A DNA stretch of 64,000 nt from Enterobacter kobei (GTDB lineage Bacteria; Pseudomonadota; Gammaproteobacteria; Enterobacterales; Enterobacteriaceae). The stretch lies in assembly GCF_001729765.1 (NCBI RefSeq), contig NZ_CP017181.1:2232001-2296000 (forward strand), in the 5' to 3' direction. The notes below the pieces were generated by a model. It worked only from the letters and a program-made list of their open reading frames with translations. It was not told the DNA's origin and searched no databases. Each line of letters starts with the position of its first letter. The stretch's first letter is position 1. Shown here in pieces: positions 33,982 to 48,900 of this stretch. Both the position numbers and the translations under genes were made by a program.

Positions 33982-36900
33982 ATGAGTAACGTAAAGGTTG
34001 TTGATGTCATCATTCGCAAAACGGCAGAAAAAACGAAATTAACCGGAGACGGAAATCTCTCGGTATCCATTTCATCGCCGAGTGTGATTGAAATCCAGGG
34101 CTCAGCTCAGGATGTGGTGCGTTATGTCCGCCAGGGTAAAGACCTTCTCATTTATATGAAAGATGGCAGCGTTATTCGCTGTAATAACTATTTTATCGAA
34201 GATCCTGAAACCCATCATCAGTCAGAACTGGTATTCAACGATCATCAGGAACTGACGCATATTTCTTTTGCCGATGCCGGGGAAGCGTCTGGCGCTGCTG
34301 TCACTGAGTTAACCGCCCAGGCCACACCCATTAGCAGCATTGAACCTTTCCTTGAGCAGGAAAGTGTCCTGAGCGATGCGCCGTGGGGCTGGATTGCGGG
34401 TGCTGCCTTAGGCGGTGGCGCCATCGGGGCGCTGCTGGCCAACGGTGGTGACGGCGAAACGAAAACGAAAGTCATTGATAACACCAAAGAAGTGGAAAGT
34501 GCCACGCCGACCTTTTTGCTGTCGGACAAGGTGGGTGACAAGCAGGGTGTGCTGAGCGCAAACGCGATCACGGACGATAACACCCCGACCTTTAGCGGTA
34601 GCGGCCAACCGGGCGCAACCATTCAGATCAAAGACAGTAGCGGAAGCACCATTGCCAGCGCGATGGTGGGTAAAGACGGCACCTGGACGGTAAAACTCCC
34701 GACCCAGTCTGACGGAGAGCATACGTGGTCGGTCGTGCAGATCGACGGCAGCAAAACCACCCCTGCAGGCAGCATCACGGTAACCGTCTCCACGGCCGAG
34801 GCCTCGATTACGCTGGCGACAACGGCGGGTGACAACGTGATAAACGCCAGCGAGCAGTCTGCCGGTTTTACGCTGTCCGGCAGCAGCCAGCATCTGGCGA
34901 AGGGAACCGACGTTTCCGTGACGCTGAACGGTAAAACCTACACGGCGGAAGTGGGGGCCAACGGCGCGTGGAGCGTAAAAGTGCCAGCGACAGACGCGCA
35001 GGCACTGGGCGATGGCACCTGGACGGTCAACGTCAGCGGCAAAGACGCGGCGGGGAATACCGTGAGCGGAAGCCAGACGATTGGCGTGGATACCGCTGCG
35101 CCAACGCTCTCTGTCGATACGCTCGCGCAGGACAATATCATCAATGCCGCCGAGCACAACCAGCCGCTGACGCTGACCGGTAAAACCAATGCGGATGCCG
35201 GACAAATTGTGACGGTAACGCTGAACGGCAAAAACTATAACGCCACGGTGGGCAGCGATGGCACCTGGTCCGTCACGCTTGCCGCCAGCGAGGTGCAGGC
35301 TCTCAGTGAGGGCAACCACACCCTGACGGTGAACGTCAGTGACAAAGCGGGTAACGGTACATCAGCGACGGCAGATTTCTCGGTTCATACTGCGGCGCCG
35401 GTCATTACCATTCACACCGTGGCGGGCGATGATATTCTCAATACCAGCGAGCAGGGCCAGGCACAGATTATCTCCGGCCAGGCGAGCGGTGCCGCCGCAG
35501 GCGATGTGGTGACCGTGACCGTGGGCGGTAAGACCTTCACCGGCGTGGTGCTGGCAGACGGCAGCTGGAGCGTAGGCGTCCCGGCGTCCGTTGTGGGTGC
35601 GCTGGGAGAAGGCCACCACACCCTTTCGGTGTCCGTGACCAATGCGGCAGGCAACACCAGCAGCGCCACGCACGGCATCACGCTGAGCGGCAACCCGCCG
35701 GAATTCACGATTGACGCCATCAGCCAGGATAACGTGCTGAATGCCCAGGAGGCGATGCAGCCGCTGAGCCTGTCCGGCACCAGCAATCTGCCTGACGGCA
35801 GCGCCATCACCGTCACGCTGAATAACGTGAATTATCCGGCCACCGTCGAAAACGGTATCTGGTCCATCCAGGTGCCGGTTTCCGACGTGTTGAATCTGGC
35901 TAACACGCTTTACACCGTTACCGTTAGCGGCACCGACAGCGTGGGCAACAGCAGTTCTGCCGAAGCGAATCTGCTGGTGGATACCGTGCTGCCGCAGGTC
36001 ATTATCAACACCTTTGCAGGCGACAACCTGGTCAATAACGCCGAAGCGGGCGTGGATCAAACCCTCAGCGGTCGCGTTACCGGCGCGGCGGCGGGCGATA
36101 CGGTGTCTGTTACCGTGGGCGGTAAGAGCTACAGCGCCACGGTAGGCAGCGATCTCACCTGGAGCGTCACCATTCCGTCGGCGGATCTTCAGGCGTTCGG
36201 CGATGGTGATTTAACCTTCACCGCATCGGTAACCAACGGGCACGGTAATACCGGCACCGGCGAGCGTGATATCAACATCAACGCTCAGCTGCCGGGTCTG
36301 CGCGTGAACACCATTTCCGGCGATGACGTGATCAACGCCATCGAACAGCAGCACGATCTGACCGTCACCGGTGCCAGCACCCATCTGGCTGCGGGCACAC
36401 AGATTGTCGTTACCATCAATAACGTCGAGTACGTCACCGCGGTTAACGCCAGCGGCAACTGGCAGATTGGCGTTCCGGCGGCGGATCTCCAGGCCTGGAC
36501 GGCGGGCGAGGTGACGGTCAACGTCAGCGCGAAAGATGCCTGGAACAACACCGTTTCGGCAGAACACCCGATTGAACTCGACCTCAACGCCGTGGCGGTC
36601 ACCATTGATACCGTCTCCAGCGATGACATGCTCAACGCGACAGAAAAAGGCAGCGATTTAACCCTGTCCGGCCAGACGCAGGGCGTGGAAGCGGGGCAGA
36701 CCGTGGTGGTGAAATTCGCCGACCAGACCTTCACTGCCCAGGTGCAGCAGGATGGCTCCTGGAGCCTGACCGTACCGGCCAGCGCGATGGACACGCTGAT
36801 CGACGGTCGCGCACAGGTGAGCGTCAGCGTCACCAACATCAACGGTAACACTGCCGATGCGTCGCGCGTGGTCACGGTGGATACCCTGCCGCCAGCGATT

Positions 36901-39900
36901 ACCCTTGATAACCTGACCGCGGATAACATCATTAATGCGGCCGAAGCGCAGCAGGATTTAGTCTTAAGCGGCAGCAGCACGGCAGAATCGGACCAGACGG
37001 TCACCGTAACGCTGAACGGCAAAACGTACCAGACCACGGTCCAGACGGACGGCACCTGGCAGTTGAGCGTTCCGGCGGCTGACGTTGGCGCTCTGGCCGA
37101 CGGTATCGTGACCGTGACGGCCAGCGTGAGCGACGTGGCGGGTAACACCAGCAGCGCCGATCGCGTCGGTCTGGTAGACGCAACCGTGCCGCAGGTGACC
37201 ATCAACGACTTTGTCACCGCCACCAACACCATTAACCAGCTTGCCCATTCTCAGGCGCAGATCCTGAGCGGCTCCGTGACCGGCGCGGCAGCGGGCGACC
37301 GGGTGACCATCACCATCAACAATGTGGATTACACCACCGTGGTGGATGCGGCGGGCAACTGGAGCCTCGGTCTGCCAGCGTCCGTGGTGCAGGGGCTGGC
37401 CGACGGTACCTGGACCATCGACGTCTCCGTGACCGACAGGTCCGGTAATACCGGAAGCAGTTCGCTGGATGTGGTGGTGAATACCGTGACGCCGGTCATC
37501 GGTATTAATACCCTGGCAGCAGATGATGTGATCAATGCGACCGAGAAAGGTCAGGATCTGCAACTCTCTGGTACCAGCAACCAGCCGGAAGGAACCCGTA
37601 TCACCGTCACCCTGAACGGCATCGACTACACGGCTATTGCCGATGCCAGCGGTAACTGGAGCGTCACCGTACCGGCGACGGCGGTAGGTGCGCTGGGCGA
37701 AGCGCATTACACCGTGACGGCGAACGTGACCGACAGCGTGGGCAACAGCGCCTCTGCAAGTCACGATGTGCTGGTGGACAGTTCGCTGCCGGTTGTGACG
37801 ATCAATACCCTGGCGGGCGATAATATCGTTAACGCAGCGGAGGTTGCGGCAGGGCAAACCCTGACCGGTAAAGTGGCTCACGCGGCGCCAGGTGACACTG
37901 TCACGATTATCCTTGGCGGCGAGACATACACGGCCACCGTGCAGGACGATCTCACCTGGAGCCTGCCGTTAAGCGAGGGCCAGTTAACCGCGCTCGGCAA
38001 TGGCGATTTGACGCTGTCAGCCAGCGTCACCAACGCCCACGGTAATACCGGCTCATCCTCTCTGGACTTCACCATCGACGCCCAGCTTCCTGGGCTGCGT
38101 ATTGACACCGTGGCGGGCGATGACGTGATTAACATCATCGAACACGGTCAAAACCTGATTGTGTCCGGCTCCAGCACCGATCTGGTCGCGGGCAGCACCG
38201 TCACGGTAACCATTAACGGCAGCAACTATTTCGCCACCGTGCTGGCGGACGGCACCTGGAAGGCGGCGATCCCGGCCGCGGATGTGTCGCAGTGGGCGGA
38301 CGGTTCGCTCGATATCAAGGCAAGCGCACAGGATACCTCCGGCAACCCGGTGAATATTGGCACCGTTGTGGATGTCGATCTCGCGCCTGTCGCCATCACT
38401 ATCAGCAGCGTGACCGACGATAATGTGCTGAACGCGGCGGAAAAAGGCGCGGACCTGGTCCTGTCCGGTTCCACCACCAATGTGGAAGCTAACCAGACCG
38501 TCACCATCACCTTCGGCGGCAAGTCGTACACCGCGACGGTCGATGCCAGCGGCAACTGGACGACCACCGTACCGTCTGCCGATTTGGGCAGCCTGAAAGA
38601 CGGCGACGCCAGCGTACAGGTGAGCGTGACCAACGTGAACGGCAACAGCGCGTCAGCTGGCCGTGAGTACAGCGTGGACGCGACGGCGCCGGCGGTCTCG
38701 ATTGACATCATCAGCGACAACAACATCATCAATGCGGCCGAAGCGCAGCAGGATCTGGTCATTAATGGCGTGACCAACGCCGAAGCGGGCCAGACGGTGA
38801 CGGTCACGCTGAACGGTAAAGACTACACCACCACCGTAGCGGCAAACGGCAGCTGGAGCGTAACCGTGCCGTCTGCGGATCTGGGCGCGATTGCTGACGG
38901 TAACTACACCGTCAGCGCCGCCGTCGCGGATAAAGCGGGCAACCCGGCCTCTGCCGATCGCGACGTGCTGGTTGATACCACCGTTCCACAGCTGACCATC
39001 CACACCGTATCCGACGACGATGTGATCAACAGCGCCGAACATGCGCAGGCGCTGATTGTCACCGGTTCTGTGTCCGGTGCGGCGGCGGGTGATGTGGTCA
39101 CCGTGACGATCAACAACAAATCATACACAGCCACTCTGGATGCCTCCGGCAACTGGAGCGTGGGCGTACCGGCGGCGGATGTGACCGCGTTGACCGCGGG
39201 AGATTACACCATCACCGCGGCGCTGACCGATAAAGCGGGCAACAGTAACAGTACCACACACAGCGTGGAGGTAAACCTGAGCGCGCCGGTGCTGACCATT
39301 GACACCGTTTCCGGTGACGATGTGATCAACAGTTCAGAGAAAACCCAGGATCTGACGATCTCCGGTACGGCTTCTGGCCTGGCGGCAGGCGCGGCGGTGA
39401 CCGTGATGCTCAATGGCAAAGCGTACGGCGCAACGGTGGATGCTAACGGTAAATGGACGACCACGGTTCCGGCGGATCAGGTTGGTCAACTGGGTGAAGC
39501 GCTTTACACCGTTACCGCGTCAGCAACGGACGGCGTTGGCAACAGCACCAGTACCTCTCATACCGTGAATGTCGAGTCCGTTCTGCCGGGTGTCATTATC
39601 AACACCGTGGCGGGCGATGACGTCATTAACGCGGCAGAACTGGCGGCAGGCCAGAGCATCAGCGGCTCGGTAGTCAATGCCGAAGCAGGCAACACGGTTA
39701 CCGTGACTCTCGGAGGCAAAACGTATACCGCGACGGTCCAGAGCGATCTCACCTGGTCCGTTAACGTGACGCAAGCCGAACTGACAGCGCTGGGCAACGG
39801 CGAGTTGACCGTATCTGCCAGCGTAACCAACGGCGTGGGTAACAGCGGCTCCGCTGAGCGCGATATCACTATCGACGCTAACCTGCCTGGGCTGCGCGTC

Positions 39901-42900
39901 GATACCGTCGCGGGCGACGATGTGATCAACAGCATCGAACATAATCAAAACCTGATTATTACGGGTACAAGCGACGGGCTGACGGCGGGCACGGCGCTGA
40001 CCGTCACCGTGAACAATAAAACCTACCCGGCGACCGTCCTGGCTGACGGCACCTGGAGTGCGGCGATCCCGGCGGCGGACGTGGGTGCCCTGGCGGCAGG
40101 CACGGTGACCGTTACCGTGGCAGGCCAGAACGGTGCGGGTAATCCGGTTTCCATTAATCACGATGTGACGGTGGACCTGGCGACCGTTGCCATCAGCATT
40201 GATGCCATCGCCTCAGACGATGTGATTAACGCGGCCGAGAAGGGCGCGGATCTGGTGCTCTCCGGCACCACCTCGAACGTGGAAGCAAACCAGACCGTCA
40301 CCATTACCTTTGGCGGCAAGAATTATACCGCCACGGTGGATGCTGAGGGTAAATGGACCGCCACGGTGCCAGCGGGCGATCTGGCAGGTCTGAAAGACGG
40401 CGACGCCAGCGTACAGGTGAGCGTCACTAACGTGAATGGCAACAGCGCGTCGGCGGGCCGAGAGTACAGCGTGGACGCCACCGCGCCGTCCGTGACCATC
40501 AACACGATCGCGGGTGACGACATTCTGAATGCGGCCGAAGCGAAGAGTGACCTGACCGTGTCCGGCACCAGCACCGCCGAAGCGGGCCAGACGGTCACCG
40601 TGTCGCTGAACGGTAAAGACTACACCGCAACCGTCAGCGCGGATGGGAGCTGGACGCTGAACGTTCCGGCGGCGGATGTTGCTGCGCTCGGCGACGGCAG
40701 CGTGACCGTGACCGCGTCCGTGAGCGACAAAGCGGGTAACCCTGCTTCCGTTGACCATAACCTGACGGTAGATATCACCGTGCCAGCGGTCACCATCAAC
40801 ACCGTGGCGGGCGACGACGTGATTAACATCGCGGAGCACGCTCAGGCGCAGATTATCAGCGGTTCCGCCACCGGGGCGGCAGCGGGCGATAAGGTCACCG
40901 TCACCCTCGGCGGCCAGACGTACACCACCGTGCTGGACGCGGCGGGCAACTGGAGCGTGGGCGTACCGGCGAGCGTGATTTCCGGCCTCAGCGACGGCAC
41001 CGTAACCGTCACGGCGTCAGTCACCGATGCCGCAGGCAATACCGGCACCGGCAGCCATAACGTGACCGTCGATACCGGCCTGCCGTCGGTCGGCTTCAGC
41101 ACCCTCAGCGGCGACAACGTGCTGAACGCGGTGGAGAAAGGCCAGGACCTGAGCGTCGGCGGCACCAGCGCCAACCTGGCAGAGGGCACCGTGGTCACCG
41201 TGACCCTGAACGGCAAGCAGTACACCGCCACCACGGCGGCGGACGGCAGCTGGAGTCTGACGGTTCCGGCGGCAGATCTGGCGGGTCTCGGTCAGGCCAA
41301 CTACACCCTGAGCGCGACGGCGACCAACGGCGTGGGCAACAGCGTCAGCAACACCGCGAACCTGCTGGTGGATACTGCGCTGCCGACCGTCACCATCAAC
41401 ACCGTGGCGGGCGATAACGTTATTAACGCGGCGGAAGTGGCGGCCGGGCAAACCCTGAGCGGTACCGTGGCGAATGCCGAAGCGGGTAACACCGTGACCA
41501 TCACCCTTGGCGGCAATACCTACACCGCGACGGTACAGAACGATCTGAGCTGGTCCGTAAACGTACCGTCTGACGTGCTGACCGGGCTGGGCAACGGCAG
41601 CCTGAGCGTGACGGCGACCGTGACCAACGGCCACGGCAACACCGGTTCCGGCGAACGCGAAATCGTTATAGACGCTAACCTGCCGGGCCTGCGCGTCGAT
41701 ACCGTCGCGGGCGACGACGTGGTCAACAGCATCGAACATGCGCAAAACCTGATCGTCACCGGATCCAGCGACGGACTGGCGGCGGGCACGGCGCTGACCG
41801 TCACCGTTAACGGCAAAGATTATGCGGCTACGGTGCTGGCGGACGGCACCTGGAGCGCGGCGATCCCGTCTGCCGACGTGAGCGCGTGGCCGGAAGGCAG
41901 CGTGAAAATCAGCGTCACCGGCGACAGCGCGGCGGGTAACACGATTAGCATCAGCCACGACGTGACGGTGGATCTGGCGACCGTTGCCATCAGCATCAAC
42001 GCCATCGCCACCGACGACGTGATCAATGCGGCGGAGAAAGGGGCAGACCTGGTGCTGTCCGGTGCGACCACCAACGTGGAAGCCGGGCAGACCGTGACCC
42101 TGAGCCTGAACGGCAAGATCTACACCACTACCGTTGATGACAGCGGCAACTGGACGTATACCGTACCGTCCGCGGATCTGGCACACCTTAAGGACGGCGA
42201 CGCCAGCGTGCAGGTGAGCGTCACTAACGTGAACGGCAACAGCGCCTCGGCGGGCCGCGAGTACAGCGTGGACGCCACCGCGCCGTCCGTGACCATCAAC
42301 ACGATCGCGGGTGACGACATTCTCAATGCGGCCGAAGCGAAGAGCGATCTGACCGTGTCCGGCACCAGCACCGCCGAGGCGGGCCAGACGGTCACCGTGT
42401 CGCTGAACGGTAAAGACTACACCGCAACCGTCAGCGCGGACGGCAGCTGGACGCTGAACGTTCCGGCGGCGGATGTTGCGGCGCTTGGCGACGGCAGCGT
42501 GACCGTGACCGCGAGCGTGAGCGACAAAGCGGGTAACCCTGCTTCCGTTGACCATAACCTGACGGTAGATATCACCGTGCCAGCGGTCACCATCAACACC
42601 GTGGCGGGCGACGACGTGATTAACATCGCGGAGCACGCTCAGGCGCAGATTATCAGCGGTTCCGCCACCGGGGCGGCAGCGGGCGATAAGGTCACCGTCA
42701 CCCTCGGCGGCCAGACGTATACCACCGTGCTGGACGCGGCGGGCAACTGGAGCGTGGGCGTACCGGCGAGCGTGATTTCCGGCCTCAGCGACGGCACCGT
42801 AACCGTCACGGCGTCAGTCACCGATGCCGCAGGCAATACCGGCACCGGCAGCCATAACGTGACCGTCGATACCGGCCTGCCGTCGGTCGGCTTCAACACC

Positions 42901-45900
42901 CTCAGCGGCGACAACGTGCTGAACGCGGTGGAGAAAGGCCAGGACCTGAGCGTCAGCGGCACCAGCGCCAACCTGGCAGAAGGCACCGTGGTCACCGTGA
43001 CCCTGAACGGCAAGCAGTACACCGCCACCACGGCGGCGGACGGCAGCTGGAGCCTGACCGTTCCGGCGGCAGATCTGGCGGGTCTCGGTCAGGCCAACTA
43101 CACCCTGAGCGCGACGGCGACCAACGGCGTGGGCAACAGCGTCAGCAACACCGCGAACCTGCTGGTGGATACCGCGCTACCAACGGTCACTATCAACACC
43201 GTGGCGGGCGATAACATTATTAACGCGGCGGAAGTGGCTTCAGGCCAGACCATCAGCGGCAGCGTGACGAACGCGGAGGCGGGCAATATCGTTACCGTGA
43301 CCCTTGGCGGCAACAGCTACACCGCGACGGTGCAGAACGATCTGACCTGGTCCGTGAACGTGCCGGAGACTGTTCTGACGGCGCTGGGCAACGGCGATTT
43401 GACGGTGTCAGCGACCGTGACCAACGGTCATGGCAATACAGGGGCGGGCGAGCGCGAAATCGTTATAGACGCTAACCTGCCGGGCCTGCGCGTTGATACC
43501 GTCGCGGGTGACGACGTGATCAACAGCATCGAACACGGTCAGAACCTGATCGTCACCGGCTCCAGCGACGGGCTGGCGGTGGGAACCACGCTTACCGTGA
43601 CCGTCAACGGCAAAACGTACGCCGCCTCCGTGCTGGCGGACGGTACCTGGAGCGCGGCAATCCCGGCGGCAGACGTGGGTGCGCTGGCAGCAGGCACGGT
43701 CACCATTACCGTGGCAGGCCAAAGCACCGCGGGTAACCCGGTCTCCATCAGCCACGATGTGAACGTGGATCTGGCCGCGGTCGCCATCAGCATTGATGCG
43801 ATTGCTACCGACGACGTGATTAACGCGGCGGAGAAAGGTGTGGATCTGGTGCTTTCAGGCAGCACGTCGAACGTTGAGGAAAACCAGACCGTTACCATCA
43901 CCTTCGCCGGGAAGACGTACACCGCGAAAGTGGATGCCGACGGCAACTGGACGGCTACCGTGCCTTCCGCAGATCTGGCGGGCCTCAAAGACGGCGATGC
44001 CAGCGTGCAGGTGAGCGTGACTAACGTGAACGGCAACAGCGCCTCTGCGGGTCGCGAGTACAGCGTGGATGCCACCGCGCCAGCCGTCACCATTGATACG
44101 GTCGCGGGCGATAACGTGATCAACGCCAGCGAAGCGTCCGCAGGCGTGGCTATCTCCGGTACCACCACCGCGGAAGCCGGGCAGACGGTTACCGTGACGT
44201 TGGGCGGTAAGAGCTACACCGCGCAGGTGCAGCAGGGCGGTATCTGGAGCGTCAACGTGCCGGGCACCGATCTCTCCGCACTGGCGGATAACGGCTATAC
44301 CGTGCAGGTCAGCGTGAGCGACGCGGCGGGTAACCCGGGCAGCGCGGGTAAAGCGATTACGCTTGATACCACGCCACCGACCGTCAGCGTTAACGTTGTG
44401 GCGGGCGATGACGTGATCAACAGCGTGGAACACGGACAGGCGCAGATCGTCAGCGGCACGGCAACCGGCGCGAACGTCGGGGATAAAGTGGTCATTACGC
44501 TGGGTTCGAACCAGTACACCACCACCGTTGACGCCAGCGGCAACTGGAGCGTGGGCGTGCCGGCCAGCGTGATTTCCGCGCTGAGCGACGGCACAGTGAC
44601 GCTGAGCGCAACCATTACCGACAGCGCGGGCAACAGCAGCACCCAGACGCACGACGTGGTGGTCAACACCGCCTCCGTGGCGTTGACGGTAAATACCCTC
44701 AGCGGCGATGACGTTATCAACGCGGCAGAAGCGGGTAACGCGCTGGTGATTAATGGCTCCAGCGCCCAGTTTGCCAGCGGTACGCAGGTGACCGTGACCC
44801 TGAACGGCAAGACCTACACCGCCACGATTCAGAGTGACGGCACCTGGACGACTACCGTCCCGGCCGCCGACGTAGGCGCACTGGCCGATGGCGCGCGCTA
44901 TCAGGTGTCTGTTTCGGCGCAGGACAGCGCGGGTAACAGCGCCTCGGCAACGCACGACATCAGCGTAGATACCACCGCGCCGGTGGTAAGCATTGCGACG
45001 CTGTCGGGTGACGATGTGCTGAACGCGGCAGAAGCGCAGCAGCCGCTGACGGTTCACGGTGCCTCCAGCGCCGAGGCCGGCCAGACCGTTACCGTGACGC
45101 TGGGCGGCAAAACCTATACCGCTACCGTGGCCAACGATGGCACCTGGACGCTGGACGTACCCGCGGCGGATCTGGCCGCGCTGAGCCAGGGGGCGCTGAC
45201 GGTGACCGCCTCGGTCAACGACAAAGCCGGGAACAGCGGTCAGACGATGCACACCTTAACGGTGGATACCGTCGCGCCGACCGTGACCATCAGCACCGTG
45301 GCCGATGACGACATCGTTAACAATGCCGAGCAGCTGGCGGGCCAGACCATCAGCGGTACCACCACGGCGGAACAGGGCCAGACGGTGACCGTCTCCTTCA
45401 ACGGGCACAGCTATCAGGCCACCGTCGGGGCAGACGGATCGTGGTCGGTCTTCGTGCCGGGCCGTGACTTCCTCGGCCTGAGCGACGGGCAGTACGCGAT
45501 TACCGCCACGGTGAGTGATAAAGCGGGTAACCCTGGCAGCGCAACGCACGACGTAACGCTGAACGGTGACGTCCCAACTATCACCATCAACACCTTTGCG
45601 GAAGATGACATTGTCAGCGCCGCCGAACACGGCACGCCGCTGGTCATCAGCGGCACCACCGACGCGCCTGCGGGCCAGACGGTGACCATCACGCTGAACG
45701 GTAAAACCTACACGGCGACCGTTCAGAATGACGGTACCTGGCGCTATACGGTCGGAAGCGCAGACGTGACCGCGCTGGCGGACGGCGGTTCGTACGTCAT
45801 TAACGCGCAGGTCAGCAACACCATCGGCAACAGCGGCAGCGATAACCACAGCGTCACCGTGGATCTCACCGCGCCGTCGATGGGCATCAGCATTGATTCT

Positions 45901-48900
45901 CTGCAAAACGACACTGGCCTGAGCGCGAGTGATTTCATCACCAACGACGCTCAGGTCGTGGTCAACGGCTCGCTGACCGCGCAGCTCGGCAATAACGAGA
46001 AGGCGCAGATCAGCCTCGACGGCGGCACCACCTGGATTGACCTGACCGTGACCGGCACCACCTGGCGCTACACCGATGGCCGCACCCTGACCGACGGGAC
46101 CTATCAGTATCAGGTGCGGGTGATTGATAACGCGGGCAACGTGGGGTCAACGGACAGCCAGGACGTGGTCATTGATCTGACGAAACCGGCGGCAACGACC
46201 ATTACCGTGGATTCCGTTTCCCAGGATACCGGCCTGTCCGACAGTGACTTCATCACCAGCGACAACCAGATCAGCCTGAAAGGGACGCTCGGCGCGGCGC
46301 TGGGCAGCGGTGACCACGCGCAGATCAGCCTCGACGGCGGTCTGACCTGGACCGACGTCAGCGTCAGCGGGCTGAGCTGGACGTATGTCGATGGCCGCAC
46401 GCTGGCCGACGGAGATTACAACTACCAGCTGCGCGTGATTGACGACGCGGGGAATATCAGCGCCACCACCAGCCAGGTAGTGACCATTGATACCGTCGCG
46501 CCGGACGCCAGCAAAACCATCGCCATCGACCGCACCAGCGACGATACCGGCCTGAGCAGCAGCGACTTTATCACCAACGATACGTCCCTGACGCTGCACG
46601 GCTCGCTCGGCGCGACGCTGGCTGACGGCGAGTACGCCCAGATCAGCATCGACGGCGGCGTCACCTGGCAGAACGTGATTGTGACCGGCAACAGCTGGTA
46701 CTACGTCGACAGCCGCACGCTTGGTAACCAGACCTATGACTACTACGTTCGCGTGGTGGATGCGGCGGGCAACGTGGGGGCCAGCGCTCATCAGCAGGTG
46801 ACCGTTGATACGGTCGCCCCGGATGCGGCGATTACGGTGACCGTGGATAACATTACCGTCGACACCGGGTTTGACAACAATGACTTCCTGACCAGTTCGA
46901 CCTCGTACACACTGCACGGCACGCTTGGCGCAGAGCTGGGGGCGGGTGAGTTCGTTCAGGTGAGCATGGATGGCGGCACCACCTGGGTGTATGCCACCGT
47001 GAGCGGGACCCAGTGGAGCTTCAGCGATACGCGTACCCTGACCGACGGTAGCCATAACTACCAGGTGCGGGTGATTGACCAGGCGGGTAACGTCGGGGCA
47101 ACCACCTCGCAGGCGGTGACGGTGGATACTCAGGCGCCGCAGTATGGCATCACCATCGACAGCATCAGCGAAGATACCGGTCAGTCCGGGAGTGATTTCA
47201 TCACTATGGACACTACGCTGACCATTAACGGCTCGCTGGGCAACGCGCTGGCAAACGACGAGCGCGTGCAGATAAGCCTCGACGGCGGGAATACCTGGTC
47301 TGACGCCACGGTCACCAACCAGCGCTGGAGCTACACCGATACCCGCGATCTGGCGGACGGCGATTACACCTACCAGGTGCGGATCATCGACCAGGCGGGC
47401 AACGTGGGCTCTACCGCGTCGCAGGTGGTGACGGTGGATACCACGCCGCCAGCCACGGTGGGAACGGTCGTGAGCTATACCGACGTTGAAGGGGAACGTA
47501 CGGGCACCTTTGGCAGCTCGGTCGCCACTGACGATAACTCACCGGTGATCAACGGGACGCTCAACCGCGCCCCGGACGACGGCGAGATCGTCCAGCTTTA
47601 CCGCGATGGCGTCTTGCTCGGCCAGGTGACCATGAACGGCAGCGCAAGCTGGTCCTTCCAGGATAACGGCCTGAGCGACGGCAATCACACCTACATTGTG
47701 CGTGTCACCGACAAGGCCGGTAACTATACGGAATCGGACGGCTTTGTGCTGAGCGTGGATACCAGCATACCGACCACCACGGCGGCGATTACCGCGCAGA
47801 CCACGTCGGATACCACGCCGATCGTCAGCGGGACCGTCTCTGCCGATCTGGTGAACGGTGAGTATCTGGTGGTGACGGTGAACGGGAAAACCTACACCTC
47901 CCAGACGGGCGGTGCGGTGGTGGTCGATCCGGATCACAACACCTGGTATCTCCAGATCCCGGACAGCGATGCACTGAACGTCGCGAGCTACAGCGTGACG
48001 GCGCAGGTGAAGAGCAGCGCGGGTAACGGCAATACCACCGGGACGACCACCGGCAGTCTGGTGATTGACACCACCACGGTGAATACCGACTGGGCAACCA
48101 CGGCGGGGAACAGCAACAACTCCACCATGACCCTTGGCATGAACAGCAGCGGTCTGTGGAATATCATTGCGAACGGCCAGTCTTACTCCAGCAGCGATAG
48201 CTCGACCTATGCCGGAAATACGCTGACCAACACCCGTAATTACTACGTGGTGAGCCAGACCGCCGCTGACTTTGACCGTAACGGCACGCAGGACATTTTC
48301 GCCACGGAGAACACCTACGCGGGATCCACGCAGGTGATGTGGACCTACGATGGTAGCACCTATAACGCCAGCCAGCTGGGAATGGGCACCACCATCTGGT
48401 ACGGCGGCGTGATTGCGTACGACAAAACCGGTGATGGTTATCTGGATCTGGCCTACGGCGATGCGGGTGCAGACTCCATTACTTACCTGATCAACAACAA
48501 CGGGGTACTGTCGCCGGACGGCACCAACGGCGGCGCAGGTTTCTGGGGACAATTCACCACCATGCGTGAAATCTCCGGCGTTGACCTGAACAACGACGGC
48601 ACGGTGGATATTGTTCAGCACACCAACCGCAGCGGCGCGTACTCGTTAACCGTAATCAACAACAACGGCAACGGCACGCTCTCTATCGGCCAGAACCTGA
48701 CCAACGTGTTTGTGGTCAACGCCGCGAACACCACCACGGCGGCGTCCATGACGTGGGCAGACTTCAACGGCGATGGCTACATGGATCTGTACCTGGGCAG
48801 CAGCTACAACAACAACGGCGGGGTGATCTACTACAACGACGGCACCGGGAAGCTCTCTACCACCAAGAGCGCGGTGGAAGCCTCTAACGCGTCGGCGGGG

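Noticed and set aside
41017..42636. Long open frame of 539 codons on the minus strand inside the adhesin
   Set aside because: It repeats in register with the Ig array and is rich in Arg, His and Gly, as expected from antisense of GC-rich, codon-biased repeats. No ribosome binding site or family resemblance.
43855..45252. 465-codon minus-strand frame inside the adhesin
   Set aside because: Same antisense artefact as the other long frames opposite the repeat array.
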